Shown: positions 1 through 11,801 of the stretch, piece by piece
How the letters are laid out: the number at the start of each line of letters is the position of its first letter
Numbering within the stretch: the first letter of the stretch is position 1
From: Myxococcus guangdongensis
GTDB taxonomy: Bacteria > Myxococcota > Myxococcia > Myxococcales > Myxococcaceae
Assembly (NCBI RefSeq): GCF_024198255.1
Contig: NZ_JAJVKW010000003.1
Coordinates: 62,001-126,000 of the forward strand
Direction: 5' to 3'
DNA length: 64,000 bases
Notes under the pieces: model-generated
Seen by the model: only the letters and a program-made list of their open reading frames with translations
Database searches by the model: none
Told to the model about the DNA's origin: nothing
Position numbers and translations under genes: made by a program

Positions 1-1062
<1,062 letters not shown>

Positions 1063-1066
<4 letters not shown>

Positions 1067-2817
1067 GGCAGGGGGACCGGGATGGGGTCGGTGTAGGACC
1101 AGCGGTCGATGACGCCGTCCGGGCCGAGCGAGCCGTTGAGGTTCCAGCCCCAGGCGAACACGGAGCCGTCCTCGCGCACGGCGATGACGTGGGTGGCGCC
1201 CATGCCCATGGCCGTCAGCGGCGTCAGCTTCTCGGAGGAGGCGCGCGCCTCCAGCTCGTTCGTCTCCTTGATGCCCACGCCCAGCTGGCCGTTGAAGTTC
1301 TGGCCCCAGCCCATGAGCGAGCCGTTCGCGCGGCGCGCGAAGCTGTAGTTGCCGTTGGCGAAGACGGCCGTCGCGTCGGTGACGCCCTTCACCTTCACCG
1401 GGGTGGCGCTCTCGCCGCCCGCGCTGAGCGCGCCCGTGCCCAGCTGGCCGCTGACGTCCAGGCCCCACGAGGACACGGTGCCGTCCTTGTGCACCGCGAG
1501 GATGTGGTCGCGGCCGTTGGCGATGTCCACCACGTCCGCGATTCCCGGCACCTGGTTGGGCAGCGGGTGGCTGACGGTGTCGACCACGCCCGTGCCCAGG
1601 TTGCCGTAGTCGTTGCGGCCCCACACCCAGACGGTGCCGTCGGCCTTGAGCGCCACCGAGTGCATGGAGCCGCCCAGCACCTTCACCACGTTCGTCAGGC
1701 CCTGCACCGGCATGGGGTAGCCACGCGCCACGGTGGTGCCGTCGCCCAGCTGGCCGTTGGCGTTGTTGCCGAAGCTCTGCACGGTGCCGTCCTCCATCAG
1801 GATGAGCACATGGCGGAAGCCGTTCGCCACGGACACCGCGCCCGTCAGGTTGGGAATCTTCGTCGCCACGTAGCGCGGGGTGATGTCGGGGATGCCCGGC
1901 GTCTCCCCCGAGGGCGGGGTGGACAGGCCCAGCTGGCTGTCGTTGTTCTCGCCCCAGGACCACACGCTGCCGTCGGCCGTCAGCGCCATGGCGAAGTTCT
2001 GGTTGAAGGCGATGGCCGTCGCGTTCTCCAGGCCCGGCACCGGCCGGGGCTGGGTCTGGTCCGTGCGCACGTCGTCACCCAGGCCCAGCTGGCCCCGGTT
2101 GTTGCGGCCCCACGTGTAGACCCGTCCGTCCTTGAGCGTGCCGCTGTGCAGGCCGCCGGCCGAGGCAATCTGGCCGAAGTGGAACGACACCGTCTGCTCC
2201 GCCTCGTTGCCCGCCGCGTCCCGGGCGTGCAGCACCACGGTGTTGCGGCCGGCGCGCGGCGTCACCTCGAAGGACACGGGCTCGCCCGCGGTGGCCGGCA
2301 GCGTGAGCGTCTGCGCCGCGCCGTCGTTGAGCGTGTACGTCAGCCCCGTCACCGCCACGTTGTCCGTGGCCACGAACTCCACGTGCATCCGGCGCACCGT
2401 GGTGGCCACGCCCTCGCGGGGCGAGCGCACCTCGACCACCGGCGCCTCGTCGAAGCGCAGCGCCAGCGTGCGCTCCGTGCGCGCGCCCGTCTGGTCCACC
2501 GCGGCCAGCAGGATTTCGTTGTCACCCTCCACCAGGGTGACTTCCAGCGTGAAGCTCGCGCTGGTGGGCGTGCTCGTCTGGAACTCCACCGCGCGGGGCT
2601 CGCCGCCGTTGAGCCGCGCCGTGAGCTCCGCGAGCTTGCCCGGCGCGCTCACCGAGCCCTGCAGCTTCACCACCGCGCTCTCGGCGCTGGCGCCGGAGAC
2701 GTGGGAGTGCAGCTGGACGTACGGCGCCACGGGGATGCCGGCCGTGGTCTCCACATCCGACCCACACGCCGCCAGCCACACGGCCGCCAGCGCGGGGATA
2801 CAGGCTCGGAACTTCAT
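1063..2817 (-). CDS. RCC1-repeat lipoprotein with N-terminal Ig-like region
   Basis: This 584-residue protein begins with a lipoprotein signal ending in LAAC (Cys18). Residues of about 30-210 look like beta-rich Ig-like or cadherin-like modules, with phrases such as DNVAVTGLTYTLNDG. From about 213 to the end there are seven RCC1-type repeats, each with a GxVxxWGxNxxGQLG core (for example GRVYTWGRNNRGQLGLGD), enough for a seven-bladed propeller. Such surface lipoproteins are frequent in myxobacteria; a protein-binding role is likely but no partner is known. It overlaps the downstream di-haem cytochrome gene by 4 bp, so the pair forms an operon, perhaps scaffold plus redox enzyme. The divergent cheY lies 393 bp away. 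The ATG start directly precedes the signal peptide. Confidence 0.88.
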
Positions 2818-3210
2818 CGGGACTCCTGGTTTGTTGGGTTTTGTTGAGATTGATTTGCAGAGTCAGAAAGTGCTGGGGCTCTTACCCCCCGAGCCTCGGG
2901 GCACGCAAGCGGCCGGCGGCTCAATTTGACGTTTGCTCCCGGGGATTTCCCGAGGGAGAAGCACCTGCCGGAAAGCCGGTGAAGTGCTTCAGCTTCCACG
3001 GGGTGGGGCTGAAGTCGGGGTACACGGGGCTGGGATCAGGAGAAGTTGGTGCCGCACGGGAAGCGTGAGACCTTCCGAGGGCTCGCACTGCCGGTGACTG
3101 TCCCAACGTACGATTGTCAGCCACTGGAAGGTGGCGGACGGGGGGCCTCGCCGTTCTCTTTCCAGCCCGAGAAATCGCTCTAGGTTCGCGGTCCGTCTTC
3201 AGGGGAATCC
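2818..3210. other. Intergenic region between divergent RCC1 lipoprotein and che operon
   Basis: These 393 bp separate divergently transcribed genes and must hold both promoters. The only structure I can point to is an inverted repeat CTTCAGC/GCTGAAG at 2987-2993 and 3008-3014, with a nested CCAC/GTGG. It could be an operator or a leader hairpin for the che operon. I could not assign a convincing -10/-35 pair, and no ORF here looks coding. Confidence 0.5.
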
Positions 3211-3588
3211 ATGGCAGAGGTGCTCGTCGTCGATGACAGCAAGGTGATGCGGGACATGGTGGTGGCCTGCCTGAGGCCCTATCCGGGGCTGAACTTCACC
3301 CATGCCTCGAGCGGGCTGGAGGCCATCGAGCGCTTGTCGCTGAGCCCGTACGACCTGCTGGTGCTGGACCTGAACATGCCGGACATCGGAGGCATCGAGG
3401 TGGTGGAGTTCGTGCGGGGGCAGGACAAGCTGCGCGCGCTGCCCATCATCATCGTGACCACGCGGGGTGACGAGGCGTCGCGCGCGAGGGCGCTGGAGGC
3501 GGGCGCCACCCGCTTCATGACCAAACCCTTCACCCCCGACGCCATCCTCGCGGAGGCGCGGGGGCTGCTGGAAGAGAAGCGGGCTTGA
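3211..3588 (+). CDS. cheY: CheY-type single-domain response regulator (Che7-like)
   Basis: A 125-residue stand-alone receiver. The acidic pocket is Asp8-Asp9, the phospho-acceptor is Asp53 in LVLDLNMPD, the conserved Thr is at 83/84 (IVTTRG), and the conserved Lys is Lys105 in TKPF. There is no output domain, so it should act by protein-protein contact. It opens the chemosensory operon and its stop codon overlaps the TTG start of cheA (TTGA). In the Che7 system of M. xanthus, as I recall it, CheY7 binds the HEAT-repeat protein Cpc7; an equivalent HEAT protein is encoded four genes downstream. The receiver assignment is certain; the Che7 equivalence is inferred from gene content. Confidence 0.95.
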   Translation: MAEVLVVDDSKVMRDMVVACLRPYPGLNFTHASSGLEAIERLSLSPYDLLVLDLNMPDIGGIEVVEFVRGQDKLRALPIIIVTTRGDEASRARALEAGATRFMTKPFTPDAILAEARGLLEEKRA

Positions 3589-5630
3589 CCGCTTCCGTGG
3601 ACCTCGCGGACTTCCTCCCCGCCTATCTGGCGGAGGTGGAGGAGCTGCTCGACTCGGCGCACCGCCACCTGCTCGCGGTGGAGGCCAGCGCGCGCCGTGG
3701 CGCGGCCCACCCCAAGGCCGTGCGGGAGCTGTTCCGCGCGCTGCACACCATCAAGGGCCTGTCCGCCATGGTGGACGTGGAGCCCATCGTCTCCATCTCC
3801 CACTGGATGGAGACGTCCTTGCGTCAGGCGGACCAGGCCGGCGGGCGGCTCCCCGAGGCCAGCGTGGAGCCGCTCATGGAGGGCCTGCGCGCGGTGGAGC
3901 AGCGCATGCGCCAGCTCGCCTCCGGCAAGCCCGCGGCCGCGGTGCCCTCGGGGCTGCTGGAGCGGCTGGAGGCGCTGGAGTCCTCGACGACGGCGCCGGG
4001 GACCTCGCGGCCCGTCGCGGCGGTGCTCGACGAGACGCTGGCGCTCGGCTCGAAGCTGACGCCCACCGAGCGCGAGCAGCTCACCGCCTCCGCGGGTGGC
4101 CGCCGCCCCGTGCGGGTGGACTTCATCCCTGGCGCCGAGCGCGCCGCCAAGGGCGTCACCATCAACAGCGTGCGCGAGCGGCTGGCGGCGCTGGGGGACC
4201 TGGTGAAGGTCGTCCCGCTGTCGGGGCCCGTGCCTGGGGGCGGCTCGCTCACCTTCGTGCTGCTCTTGAGCACCGAGGCCGCGGACGCAGTGCTGCTGGA
4301 TGCCGCCGGGGGCGAGCCCGCCCTGGTGCGCCCGCTGGCCGGCGAGCAGGCCCCGGCGCCCGTGCCCGCTGTGAGCACCCCGGCGCGGCTCGATGGAGAC
4401 CTGGACGAGGAGCCGGAGGAGACGCGGCGCGGGAGCGGCACCCTGCGGGTGGAGGTGTCCCGGCTGGACGAGGCGCTGGAGCGGCTGGCGGCGCTCGTCG
4501 TCAACCGCTCGCGGCTGCAGCGCGCGGTGGCGGACCTGACGGCGGCGGGCGCGCCCACGCGCGAGTTGCGCGCCATCCTCCAGGAGAATGCGCGCCAGCT
4601 GCGCGACATGCGCGCGGCCATCCTCCGGCTGCGCATGGTGCGCGTGGGGGATGTGCTGGAGCGGCTGCCCCTCCTGGTGCGCGGGCTGCGCCGGGCCACG
4701 GGCAAGGCGGTGCGGCTGGAGCTGGACGTGGGCGACGCGGAGCTGGACAAGGCGGTGGCGGACCGGCTGATGCCCGCGCTGGTGCACCTGGTGCGCAACG
4801 CGGTGGACCACGCGCTGGAGTCGCCCGAGGAGCGCCGCGCGGCGGGCAAGGCCCCGGAGGGGCTGGTGCGCCTGGCGTGTCATGCGCAGGCCAACGGCTT
4901 CGTGGAGCTGCTCGTGCGCGACGACGGGCGCGGCGTGGACGGGGCGGCGGTGGCGAAGCGCGCGGGCGCGCCGACGCCGCGCACGGAGGATGACGTGCTG
5001 GAGCTGCTCTGCCGGCCGGGCTTCTCCACGCGCGAGTCGGTCACCGCCACCAGCGGGCGCGGCATGGGCATGGACATCGTCCGGCGCATCGTCGTGGACC
5101 AGCTGGGCGGGGAGCTGCGCATGGAGACGCGGCCCGGTGTGGGCACCACGTTCCGGCTGCGCGTGCCGCTGACGATTACGCTGCTGGACGCCATCGTCTT
5201 CGAGTGCGCCGGCGGGCGCTACGCGGTGGCGGTGTCGTGCGTGGAGGAGCTCTTCGAGGTGGACGCCTCGCGCGTGGTGCGCCCCCCGGGCGGGCGGGGC
5301 GTGGCCCTGGTGGAGCGGCGGGGGCAGGCGGTGCCGCTCGTGTGGCTCGAGCGGCTCTTGGGGCAGGGGACGGCCGTCGCGGCGGACGCGGTGCCCGCGC
5401 GGGCGCTGTTGGTGCGTCAGCGCGGGGAGCTGGTGGCGTTCGGCGTGGGGCGGCTGCTCGGGCAGCAGGAAATCGTCCTGCGTCCGCTGGAGGACCCGTT
5501 GGTGAGGGTGCCCGGAGTGTCGGGCGCCACGGACCTGGGGGATGGCCAGCCCACGCTGGTGCTGGACCTGCCCACGCTCGGCGCGTCGCGCCGGTCGGGG
5601 GGCGGGGGACGAGAGGAGCGCGCGACATGA
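3585..5630 (+). CDS. cheA: Chemotaxis histidine kinase CheA
   Basis: 681 residues starting at a TTG that overlaps the cheY stop by 4 bp. Domains in order: HPt with phosphorylatable His54 in LHTIKG; a linker and spacer of about 100-285; the P3 dimerisation helices from about 287 (LRVEVSRLDEAL); the HATPase with N-box HLVRNAVDHALE, DDGRGVD and GRGMGMDIVR; and a C-terminal CheW-like P5 domain. It would autophosphorylate and pass phosphate from His54 to CheY and CheB. The P2 CheY-docking region is not obvious. The stop overlaps the cheW start (ATGA). No receiver is fused, unlike the CheA of the second operon in this window. Confidence 0.95.
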   Translation: MTASVDLADFLPAYLAEVEELLDSAHRHLLAVEASARRGAAHPKAVRELFRALHTIKGLSAMVDVEPIVSISHWMETSLRQADQAGGRLPEASVEPLMEGLRAVEQRMRQLASGKPAAAVPSGLLERLEALESSTTAPGTSRPVAAVLDETLALGSKLTPTEREQLTASAGGRRPVRVDFIPGAERAAKGVTINSVRERLAALGDLVKVVPLSGPVPGGGSLTFVLLLSTEAADAVLLDAAGGEPALVRPLAGEQAPAPVPAVSTPARLDGDLDEEPEETRRGSGTLRVEVSRLDEALERLAALVVNRSRLQRAVADLTAAGAPTRELRAILQENARQLRDMRAAILRLRMVRVGDVLERLPLLVRGLRRATGKAVRLELDVGDAELDKAVADRLMPALVHLVRNAVDHALESPEERRAAGKAPEGLVRLACHAQANGFVELLVRDDGRGVDGAAVAKRAGAPTPRTEDDVLELLCRPGFSTRESVTATSGRGMGMDIVRRIVVDQLGGELRMETRPGVGTTFRLRVPLTITLLDAIVFECAGGRYAVAVSCVEELFEVDASRVVRPPGGRGVALVERRGQAVPLVWLERLLGQGTAVAADAVPARALLVRQRGELVAFGVGRLLGQQEIVLRPLEDPLVRVPGVSGATDLGDGQPTLVLDLPTLGASRRSGGGGREERAT

Positions 5631-6073
5631 GCGTGCTGCATGTGGTGTTCAAGGTGGACGGCGCCGAGTACGTGCTGCCGGCGTCGAACGTCCTCCAGAT
5701 GGAGTCCTTCAACGGCGCCACGCCCGTGCCGGGCGCACCCGCGCACGTGGCGGGGCTGGTGCAGGTGCGCGGCCGGGTCATCCCGGTGGTGGACGCGCGG
5801 CGCCGCTTCGGGCTGCCGCCCGTGGAGCGCTCGCTGGACACGCGGGTGGTGGTGGGGCAGCTGGGCTCGCGGGTGGTGGGGCTGCTCGTCGACAGCGCGC
5901 GCGAGGTGCTGAAGGTGGACCCGGGCCTGTTCAAGCCGCCGCCGCCGCTCGTCACCGAGGGCGCGCAGGGTTTCGTGAAGGCCGTGGCGCAGGTGGGCCC
6001 GCGGCTGGTGATGCTCATCGATTTCCCCCGAGTCATCGGGGAGGAGACGCCGGATGGCGACGCAGGACACTAG
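5627..6073 (+). CDS. cheW: CheW adaptor
   Basis: 148 residues forming one CheW domain that couples the receptor to CheA. I chose the ATG at 5627 because it overlaps the cheA stop in an ATGA junction and follows GAGAGGAG; the open frame extends further upstream but only inside cheA. Recognisable CheW features are the opening [19 protein letters not shown] strand pair and [20 protein letters not shown] in the middle. The last 20 bp overlap the start of the receptor gene, indicating tight co-translation. Its sole partner receptor is probably the soluble one next door. Confidence 0.94.
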   Translation: MSVLHVVFKVDGAEYVLPASNVLQMESFNGATPVPGAPAHVAGLVQVRGRVIPVVDARRRFGLPPVERSLDTRVVVGQLGSRVVGLLVDSAREVLKVDPGLFKPPPPLVTEGAQGFVKAVAQVGPRLVMLIDFPRVIGEETPDGDAGH

Positions 6074-8594
6074 CGCCCCCCAGGGGCAGGACGACGCGCG
6101 GGGGCTGGCCGAGCGCCTGGCCCGGAGCCTTCGCGAGAGCACCACGCTGCTGCAGGAGCTGGAGGCCATGGCCACGCGCGTGGCCGGCACCGGCAACGAG
6201 CAGGCCGCCGGCTCCGAGCAGGTGCGCGCCGCCATCGAGGTGGTGGCGACGCACGTGGAGCAGACGGGGCTGGCGGTGCAGTCGCTCGTGCGCACGCAGC
6301 GCACGGTGAGCGACTCCTCGCGCCAGCTGCAGCAGGAGTCGGAGGCGACGGCGGGCTCGGTGGAGGAGGTGAGCGCGTCGGTGTCGAGCGTGCGCAAGGA
6401 CGCCGCCCACCTGTCGGCGGAGGCGGACACCACCGCGGCCACGCTGGAGCAGGTGTCGCGCTCGGTGAAGGGTGTCACCTCCAACGCCGAGGACCTGGCC
6501 GCCTCCAGCGAGCAGCTGCTCGCGTCCATGACGGAGATGAGCGCCACCGTCGCGGACCTGGTGACGCGCAACCAGTCCGGCGCGGCCTCCGCGGAGCAGG
6601 TGGGCGCCACCATCGAGGAGATGGCCAAGGGCATCTCCCGGCTCGCCTCGGACGCGCAGGTCGTCGGCGAGCGCACCACGCAGGTGGCGAACGCGGTAGG
6701 CGTGCTGGGCCGCTCGCTGGGAGAGGTGGCGCGTGACGCGACCTCCATGGCCTCCAGCGTGGAGGAGGTGGCGGCGACGTCGGAGGAGCTGGCGCGCAGC
6801 GTGCGCGGCGTGGCGGAGAGCGCGCGCGTGTTGGAGACGCATGCGACGTCCAACGCCTCCACCATGGAGGAGGTGGCCGCCAGCGTGGAGGAGGTGGCCG
6901 CCACCGCGGAGAAGAACGCCGCCGTGGTGGACGCCAACGCCTCCACCATCGAGGAGCTCGCGCGCTCGGCCCAGGCGGTGGCCAAGGCCGCCGAGGCCAT
7001 CAACGCCCAGGCCTCCTCCGGCGCCTCGGCCTCCACCCAGCTGGAGTCCTCCACGCGCCGGGTGGCGCAGATGATGGAGGAGGCTCGCGCCACCGCGGAC
7101 CGGGTGGGCACCCTGGCGCGCGAGGGCGGCGCCACCGTGGGGCGCTCCATCGCCGGCTTCGGCCGCATCCGCCAGTCCATCGTCGAGTCGTCGGGCGTGA
7201 TGAAGGAGATGGCCAAGCGCGCCGAGGAGATTGGCGACATCGTCCAGACCATCAACCTCATCGCCGACCGCACCAACCTCTTGTCGCTCAACGCGAGCAT
7301 CGAGGCGGCGCGCGCCGGGGAGCACGGCCGGGGCTTCGCGGTGGTGGCGGAGGAGATTCGCGCGCTGGCGGACCGGGCGGCGGCGGCCAGCTCGGACGTG
7401 GCGAAAATCGTGCGCGGGCTGCAGACGACGGCGCGCGAGGCGGCCACCGCCACCGGCGAGGGCATGCGCGCCTCGGACGAGGGTTCGGCGCTGGCCACCG
7501 AGGCCGAGCGCGCGCTGTCCACCATCCTCAAGGGCGTGGACGATTTGGGGCAGAACGTGCGCGAGGTGAGCCGCGCCACGGGCGAGCAGGTGCAGGCGGC
7601 GCAGGCGCTCGCGCAGGGCAACGTGCGCATGAGCGAGCAGGGGCGCCTCATCGCCACGTCCGCCACGGAGCAGGCCCAGGCGGCGCAGTCCCTGTCGCAG
7701 GGCGGCTCGGAGATGCGGCGCATGGCGCGCCAGACGATGCAGGCCTCCGGGGAGCAGGCGCGCGCGCTGCGCGACGTGGTGCGCGCCAACGGGCAGCTCG
7801 CGGAAATCTCCCAGAAGGTCTCTCGCGCGGTGCAGGAGCAGGCCGCGGCGTCCTCGGACATGTCCAAGGGCGCGGCGCAGATGCGCCAGCTGGTGCAGAC
7901 CGTCAGCAACGTGGTGGGGGCGCAGAGCAAGGAGGTCACCGGCGTGAGCGCCCTGGCGCAGGACATGGCCAGCACCACGCAGCGCACGCTGGCGGGCCTG
8001 TCCGAGCAGGCCAAGGCGGCGGCGGAGGTGACGCGGGCCATGGAGGTGACGCGCAAGGAGGTGGCCCAGTCCTCGCGCGGCATGGCGGAGCAGGCCCGGG
8101 CGCTCAAGCAGGCCGAGGCGGCCAGCCGGCAGGTGGCGCAGCTGGCGGGCTCGGTGACACGGGCCACCGACGAGCAGGCCCAGGCGCTCGTGGCGCTGGT
8201 GAAGGGCGCGGACGAGGTGCGCCGGGTGGCCAAGGGCACGGCACGCGCACTGGACGAGCAGGCGGAGGTGCTGGGCTCGCTGGCGGTGTCCGCGCAGCGG
8301 CAGGCCACCGGCATCGCCTCCGTGGCGCGCGCCAGCGCGGAGGCCACCCAGGTGACGGAGGGGCTGGCCCGGGGCGTGGAGGAGATGCGCACGCGGGCGC
8401 GGGAAATCACCGTCACCACCGCGCAGCAGGTCCGCGCCGCGGCGAGCAACGCGGCCGAGGTGCGCGAGGTGTCCACCCGGCTGGGGCAGCTGTCGCGGAT
8501 GCAGGCGGAGCAACTGGAGAGCCTGTCGCGAATGGGGGGCACGAAGCCTCCCGAGTCGACGGGCGCGGAGCTGGCGAGGGAGCGGCAGGCATGA
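6054..8594 (+). CDS. Sensorless cytoplasmic methyl-accepting protein, very long symmetric hairpin
   Basis: 846 residues, almost all Ala/Glu/Gln/Ser/Thr-rich heptads. I see no transmembrane segment, signal peptide, HAMP domain or globular sensor. The conserved receptor tip spans about 400-450 ([20 protein letters not shown], then [16 protein letters not shown]). The turn residue Glu423 lies at the exact midpoint, so the protein appears to be a single antiparallel coiled coil with two arms of about 400 residues. Phrases such as VEEVAAS recur in the N-terminal arm. Methylation sites probably lie in these arms and would be served by the cheR and cheB of the same operon. It overlaps cheW by 20 bp and the HEAT gene by ATGA. 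Signal input must come from bound partners or from the coil itself. Confidence 0.92.
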   Translation: MATQDTSAPQGQDDARGLAERLARSLRESTTLLQELEAMATRVAGTGNEQAAGSEQVRAAIEVVATHVEQTGLAVQSLVRTQRTVSDSSRQLQQESEATAGSVEEVSASVSSVRKDAAHLSAEADTTAATLEQVSRSVKGVTSNAEDLAASSEQLLASMTEMSATVADLVTRNQSGAASAEQVGATIEEMAKGISRLASDAQVVGERTTQVANAVGVLGRSLGEVARDATSMASSVEEVAATSEELARSVRGVAESARVLETHATSNASTMEEVAASVEEVAATAEKNAAVVDANASTIEELARSAQAVAKAAEAINAQASSGASASTQLESSTRRVAQMMEEARATADRVGTLAREGGATVGRSIAGFGRIRQSIVESSGVMKEMAKRAEEIGDIVQTINLIADRTNLLSLNASIEAARAGEHGRGFAVVAEEIRALADRAAAASSDVAKIVRGLQTTAREAATATGEGMRASDEGSALATEAERALSTILKGVDDLGQNVREVSRATGEQVQAAQALAQGNVRMSEQGRLIATSATEQAQAAQSLSQGGSEMRRMARQTMQASGEQARALRDVVRANGQLAEISQKVSRAVQEQAAASSDMSKGAAQMRQLVQTVSNVVGAQSKEVTGVSALAQDMASTTQRTLAGLSEQAKAAAEVTRAMEVTRKEVAQSSRGMAEQARALKQAEAASRQVAQLAGSVTRATDEQAQALVALVKGADEVRRVAKGTARALDEQAEVLGSLAVSAQRQATGIASVARASAEATQVTEGLARGVEEMRTRAREITVTTAQQVRAAASNAAEVREVSTRLGQLSRMQAEQLESLSRMGGTKPPESTGAELARERQA

Positions 8595-10966
8595 CGGCGA
8601 CGACGTCTTCGGCGGTGGGCGCCTCGCCCCTGTTCCTCTCCGCGGAGGACCGGGCGCAGGTGGACGCGGTGGAGCAGCTGGCGCGCGGCGGCCCGGACAA
8701 CCTGGCGCGGCTGGTGGCCGGGCTGGACACGCCGAGCTGGGCGGTGCGCCGCGCGGTCGTCGCGGCCCTGGCCCGGCTGGGCACCCAGGCGGTGCCGCCC
8801 CTGTGCGAGGTGCTCAGGAGCCGCCGCGACAGCGAGGCGCGGCTGGCCGCGGCGGTGGAGGCGCTGGTGGCCTCCACGGGCGCGGTGGAGGAGTCGCTCG
8901 AGGTGCTGGCGGACAACCCCATCGCGGCCATCGTCTGTGACGCCGCGCAGGTGCTGGGCCGCAGGCGCAGCCGGCGCTCGGTGCCGCTGCTCGCCCGGCT
9001 CACCGTGCACCCGGACGACAACGTCGCGGTGGCGGCCATCGAGGCGCTGGGCCGCATCGGCGGCGGCGCGGCGGTGGACGCGCTCCTGGCGGCGCTGGGC
9101 AGCGGCAACTTCTTCCGCATCTTCCCCGCCATCGACGTGCTGGGGCGCTGCGGCGACCCGACGGTGGTGCCCGCGCTGCTGGGCCTGCTCGCGGACCCCT
9201 TCTATTCGCTGGAGGCCGCGCGTGCCCTGGGGCGCACGGGCCAGGACGCCGCGGTGCCCGCGCTGGTGGGGCTCTTGCGCCGGGGCAACGACAGCCTGGT
9301 GCGCGTGGTGGCGGTGGCGCTGGTGGACATCCACGAGGCGCAGGTGCAGCGCTTCGGCGGCGCGCGCGCGGTGCAGGCGGCGCTGCGCTCCGGCGGGGAC
9401 TTGTCCGTGCTGGGCCGCAGGCTGGCGCAGGCCATCAGCAACGCGGACTCGGCGGAGCGGGCCTCGCTGGCGCGGCTGCTCGGCTGGGTGGGCGGGCAGG
9501 ACGCGGCGATGGGGCTCCTGCGCCTGTTGGACGCGCCGGACCCGACGGTGGCGCGCGCGGCGGCGGCGGCCCTGGCGGAGCTGGGCTCGGACGCGGACGA
9601 CCAGATCCTGCAGGCGCTGCGCGACGGGGACAGCGCCCGGCGCCGGGTGCTCTTGCCGCTGGTGGGGCGCCGCGTGGCGTCCGTGCCGGAGGTGCTGGTG
9701 TGCCTGGAGGACCGGGACGCGTCGGTGCGCGCCATGGCGGCGGACACGCTGTCGCGCATCGGCGACCCGTCCGCGGTGGGCGCGCTCTTCGAGCGCCTGG
9801 TGGACGACGACCCGCGCGTGGTGCAGGCGGCCACGGGCGCCATCCAGTCGCTGGGCAGCGACAGCACGGAGGCGCTGGCGCTGCAGGCGGCGCGCTCCCC
9901 GGACGCGCGGCTGCGCCGGGCGGCGCTGCGCATCATCTCCTACTTCGGCTATCCCCGAGGCCTGGAGGTGCTGCTGTCGGCCATGCGCGACTCGGACGAG
10001 CGGCTGCGCGACGCGGCCATCTACGGCCTGCCCTTCATCGAGGATCCGCGCGCGGTGGACGCGCTGCTGACGGCGGCCACACACGAGTCGGAGCGCACGC
10101 GCGCGGCGGCCATGCGCGCCTTGGGACAGACGCAGAAGGAGGCCCGCATCACCAGCCTGCTGCTGGGCGGCCTCAATGACCGCGACCCGTGGGTGCGCTA
10201 CTACGCGTGCCAGTCGCTGGGGAAGCTCAACGAGGAAGCCGCCGCGGACGCCATCGTCGCGCTGGCGGACGACGACGCGGGCCAGGTGCGCGTGGCGGTG
10301 GTGGACGCGCTGGCCCACATGCACACGGAGAGCGCCATGACGGCGCTCCGGCGCGCGGCGGCCAGCGCGGACGCGGACGTGCGGCGCGCGGCGCTGCTGG
10401 GCCTGGGCGTGGCGCGCCGTCAGGACGCGCTGCCGGTGCTCCTGGAGGCCGCCTCCTCCGAGGACGCGGCCACGCGGCTGGTGGCCCTGTCCGCGGTGGC
10501 CGAGTACGAGGCCCCGGAGACCTTGCCCGCGCTCCTGCGCGCCGCCAGTGACAGGGACGACAGCGTGCGCAGCGCGGCGGTGGGCTTCCTCGCCACGCGG
10601 CCGGGCATCCCGTCCACCCAGGCGCTGGTGTCGCTCTTGGGGGATTTGACGGTGCGCGAGCGGGTGGTGAGCGCGCTGGCCCTGCCCATGGAGGGGCGGC
10701 TGCCGGGGCTGCTCGCCGCGCTGGACGTGGCGGACGAGGTGACGGCGCCCCTGCTGGTGGCGGCGCTGGCGCGCATGCGCCGGGCGGACGCGCGCGCGGG
10801 CCTGCTCCAGGCGCTGGAGACGGCCAGCCCCGCCGGACGCCGCGCGGCGGTGCCCGCCGTGGGGGCGCTGGGCACGGTGGAGGCCCGCGACGCGCTGGAG
10901 CGCGCCTCCCTCCGCGACGACGACGAGGAAGTGCGGCGCGCCTGCCTCGTGGCACTGGGGCGGTGA
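8591..10966 (+). CDS. HEAT-repeat protein, Cpc7-like, chemosensory output partner
   Basis: 791 residues made of some two dozen HEAT or PBS-lyase-type helical repeats of about 30 residues, with recurrent phrases such as [25 protein letters not shown] and [10 protein letters not shown]. Such solenoids bind proteins; they share the fold with phycocyanobilin lyase subunits but there is no sign of a chromophore role. It starts inside the receptor stop codon (ATGA) and lies before cheR. In M. xanthus the Che7 cluster encodes a HEAT protein, Cpc7, reported to bind CheY7 and to link aggregation with sporulation; this gene matches by position and architecture. Equivalence is inference. No signal peptide or membrane segment is visible, so it is cytoplasmic. 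Confidence 0.88.
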   Translation: MTATTSSAVGASPLFLSAEDRAQVDAVEQLARGGPDNLARLVAGLDTPSWAVRRAVVAALARLGTQAVPPLCEVLRSRRDSEARLAAAVEALVASTGAVEESLEVLADNPIAAIVCDAAQVLGRRRSRRSVPLLARLTVHPDDNVAVAAIEALGRIGGGAAVDALLAALGSGNFFRIFPAIDVLGRCGDPTVVPALLGLLADPFYSLEAARALGRTGQDAAVPALVGLLRRGNDSLVRVVAVALVDIHEAQVQRFGGARAVQAALRSGGDLSVLGRRLAQAISNADSAERASLARLLGWVGGQDAAMGLLRLLDAPDPTVARAAAAALAELGSDADDQILQALRDGDSARRRVLLPLVGRRVASVPEVLVCLEDRDASVRAMAADTLSRIGDPSAVGALFERLVDDDPRVVQAATGAIQSLGSDSTEALALQAARSPDARLRRAALRIISYFGYPRGLEVLLSAMRDSDERLRDAAIYGLPFIEDPRAVDALLTAATHESERTRAAAMRALGQTQKEARITSLLLGGLNDRDPWVRYYACQSLGKLNEEAAADAIVALADDDAGQVRVAVVDALAHMHTESAMTALRRAAASADADVRRAALLGLGVARRQDALPVLLEAASSEDAATRLVALSAVAEYEAPETLPALLRAASDRDDSVRSAAVGFLATRPGIPSTQALVSLLGDLTVRERVVSALALPMEGRLPGLLAALDVADEVTAPLLVAALARMRRADARAGLLQALETASPAGRRAAVPAVGALGTVEARDALERASLRDDDEEVRRACLVALGR

Positions 10967-10976
10967 CAAGGACGCC

Positions 10977-11801
10977 ATGCCCTCGTTGCCGATGTCTCCC
11001 CAGGTGTTCGCCATCCTCGCGGCGCTCATCGAGCAGCGAGCCGGGCTGCACTACTCGCCCGAGGACCGAGAGTTGATGGCGGACAAGGTGTCGGACCGCG
11101 CGCTGGAGGCGGGGTTCGACTCGCTGCTCGATTACTACTACTTCCTGCGCTACGACCCGGCGGGCTCCGAGGCGCTGGACGCGTTGGTGGACTCGCTGCT
11201 GGTCCACGAGACGTACTTCTTCCGCGAGGCGCAGCCCCTGCTGGTGCTCGTGGAGGACGTGCTGGTGCCCCAGGTGCGTCAGGGGCGCAAGCCCCGCGTC
11301 TGGTGCGCGGCGTGCTCCACCGGCGAGGAGCCCCTGACGCTGGCGATGATGCTGGCGGACCGGGGCGTGCTGTCCGGTGTGGAAATCGTCGCCAGCGACT
11401 TGAGCCCGCGGGCCCTGGAGCGCGCGCGCTCGGGGGACCACAACCTGCGCTCGCTGCGCGCCCTGCCACCGGGCGTGGAGGGCCGCTGGCTGGAGCGAGG
11501 CGTGGAGGGGCGCGTGCGGGTGAAGCCCGAGCTGGTGGACGCGGTGCAGTGGAAGCGCATCAACCTGGTGGACGAGGCCGCCGTGGCGCGGCTGGGCGCC
11601 TTCGACGCCATCCTCTGCCGCAACGTGCTCATCTACTTCCAGGACGACACGGCGCGCCGGGTGGTGGCGTCGCTGGCGAGCGTGCTCAAGCCCCGTGGCC
11701 AGCTGCTGGTGGGCACTTCCGAGTCGCTCATGCGCTTCGGCACCGCGCTCTCCTGCGAGGAGCGCCGGGGCGTCTTCTTCTACAACAAGGCGGACGCATG
11801 A
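10977..11801 (+). CDS. cheR: CheR receptor methyltransferase
   Basis: 274 residues, the usual size for a minimal CheR. The N-terminal helical domain contains HETYFFRE, and the SAM-binding motif is WCAACSTGEEPLTLAMML. The later motif CRNVLIYFQD and the C-terminal GTSESL are typical of the family. It would methylate glutamates on the soluble receptor encoded two genes upstream. There is no TPR extension or pentapeptide-binding insertion that I can point to, which fits a receptor without a C-terminal tether. It follows the HEAT gene by 10 bp and overlaps cheB at 11798-11801. Confidence 0.95.
   Translation: MPSLPMSPQVFAILAALIEQRAGLHYSPEDRELMADKVSDRALEAGFDSLLDYYYFLRYDPAGSEALDALVDSLLVHETYFFREAQPLLVLVEDVLVPQVRQGRKPRVWCAACSTGEEPLTLAMMLADRGVLSGVEIVASDLSPRALERARSGDHNLRSLRALPPGVEGRWLERGVEGRVRVKPELVDAVQWKRINLVDEAAVARLGAFDAILCRNVLIYFQDDTARRVVASLASVLKPRGQLLVGTSESLMRFGTALSCEERRGVFFYNKADA

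Noticed and set aside
3279-4883. Long minus-strand open frame opposite cheY/cheA
   Set aside because: Composition is typical of a GC-skew shadow and the plus-strand genes have clear domains across the whole span.
5417-11029. A 1,870-residue open frame on the minus strand across the che operon
   Set aside because: It is the antisense shadow of cheA, cheW, the receptor and HEAT genes. Its translation is rich in Arg, Ala, His and Ser runs and has no family features, as expected in very GC-rich DNA.
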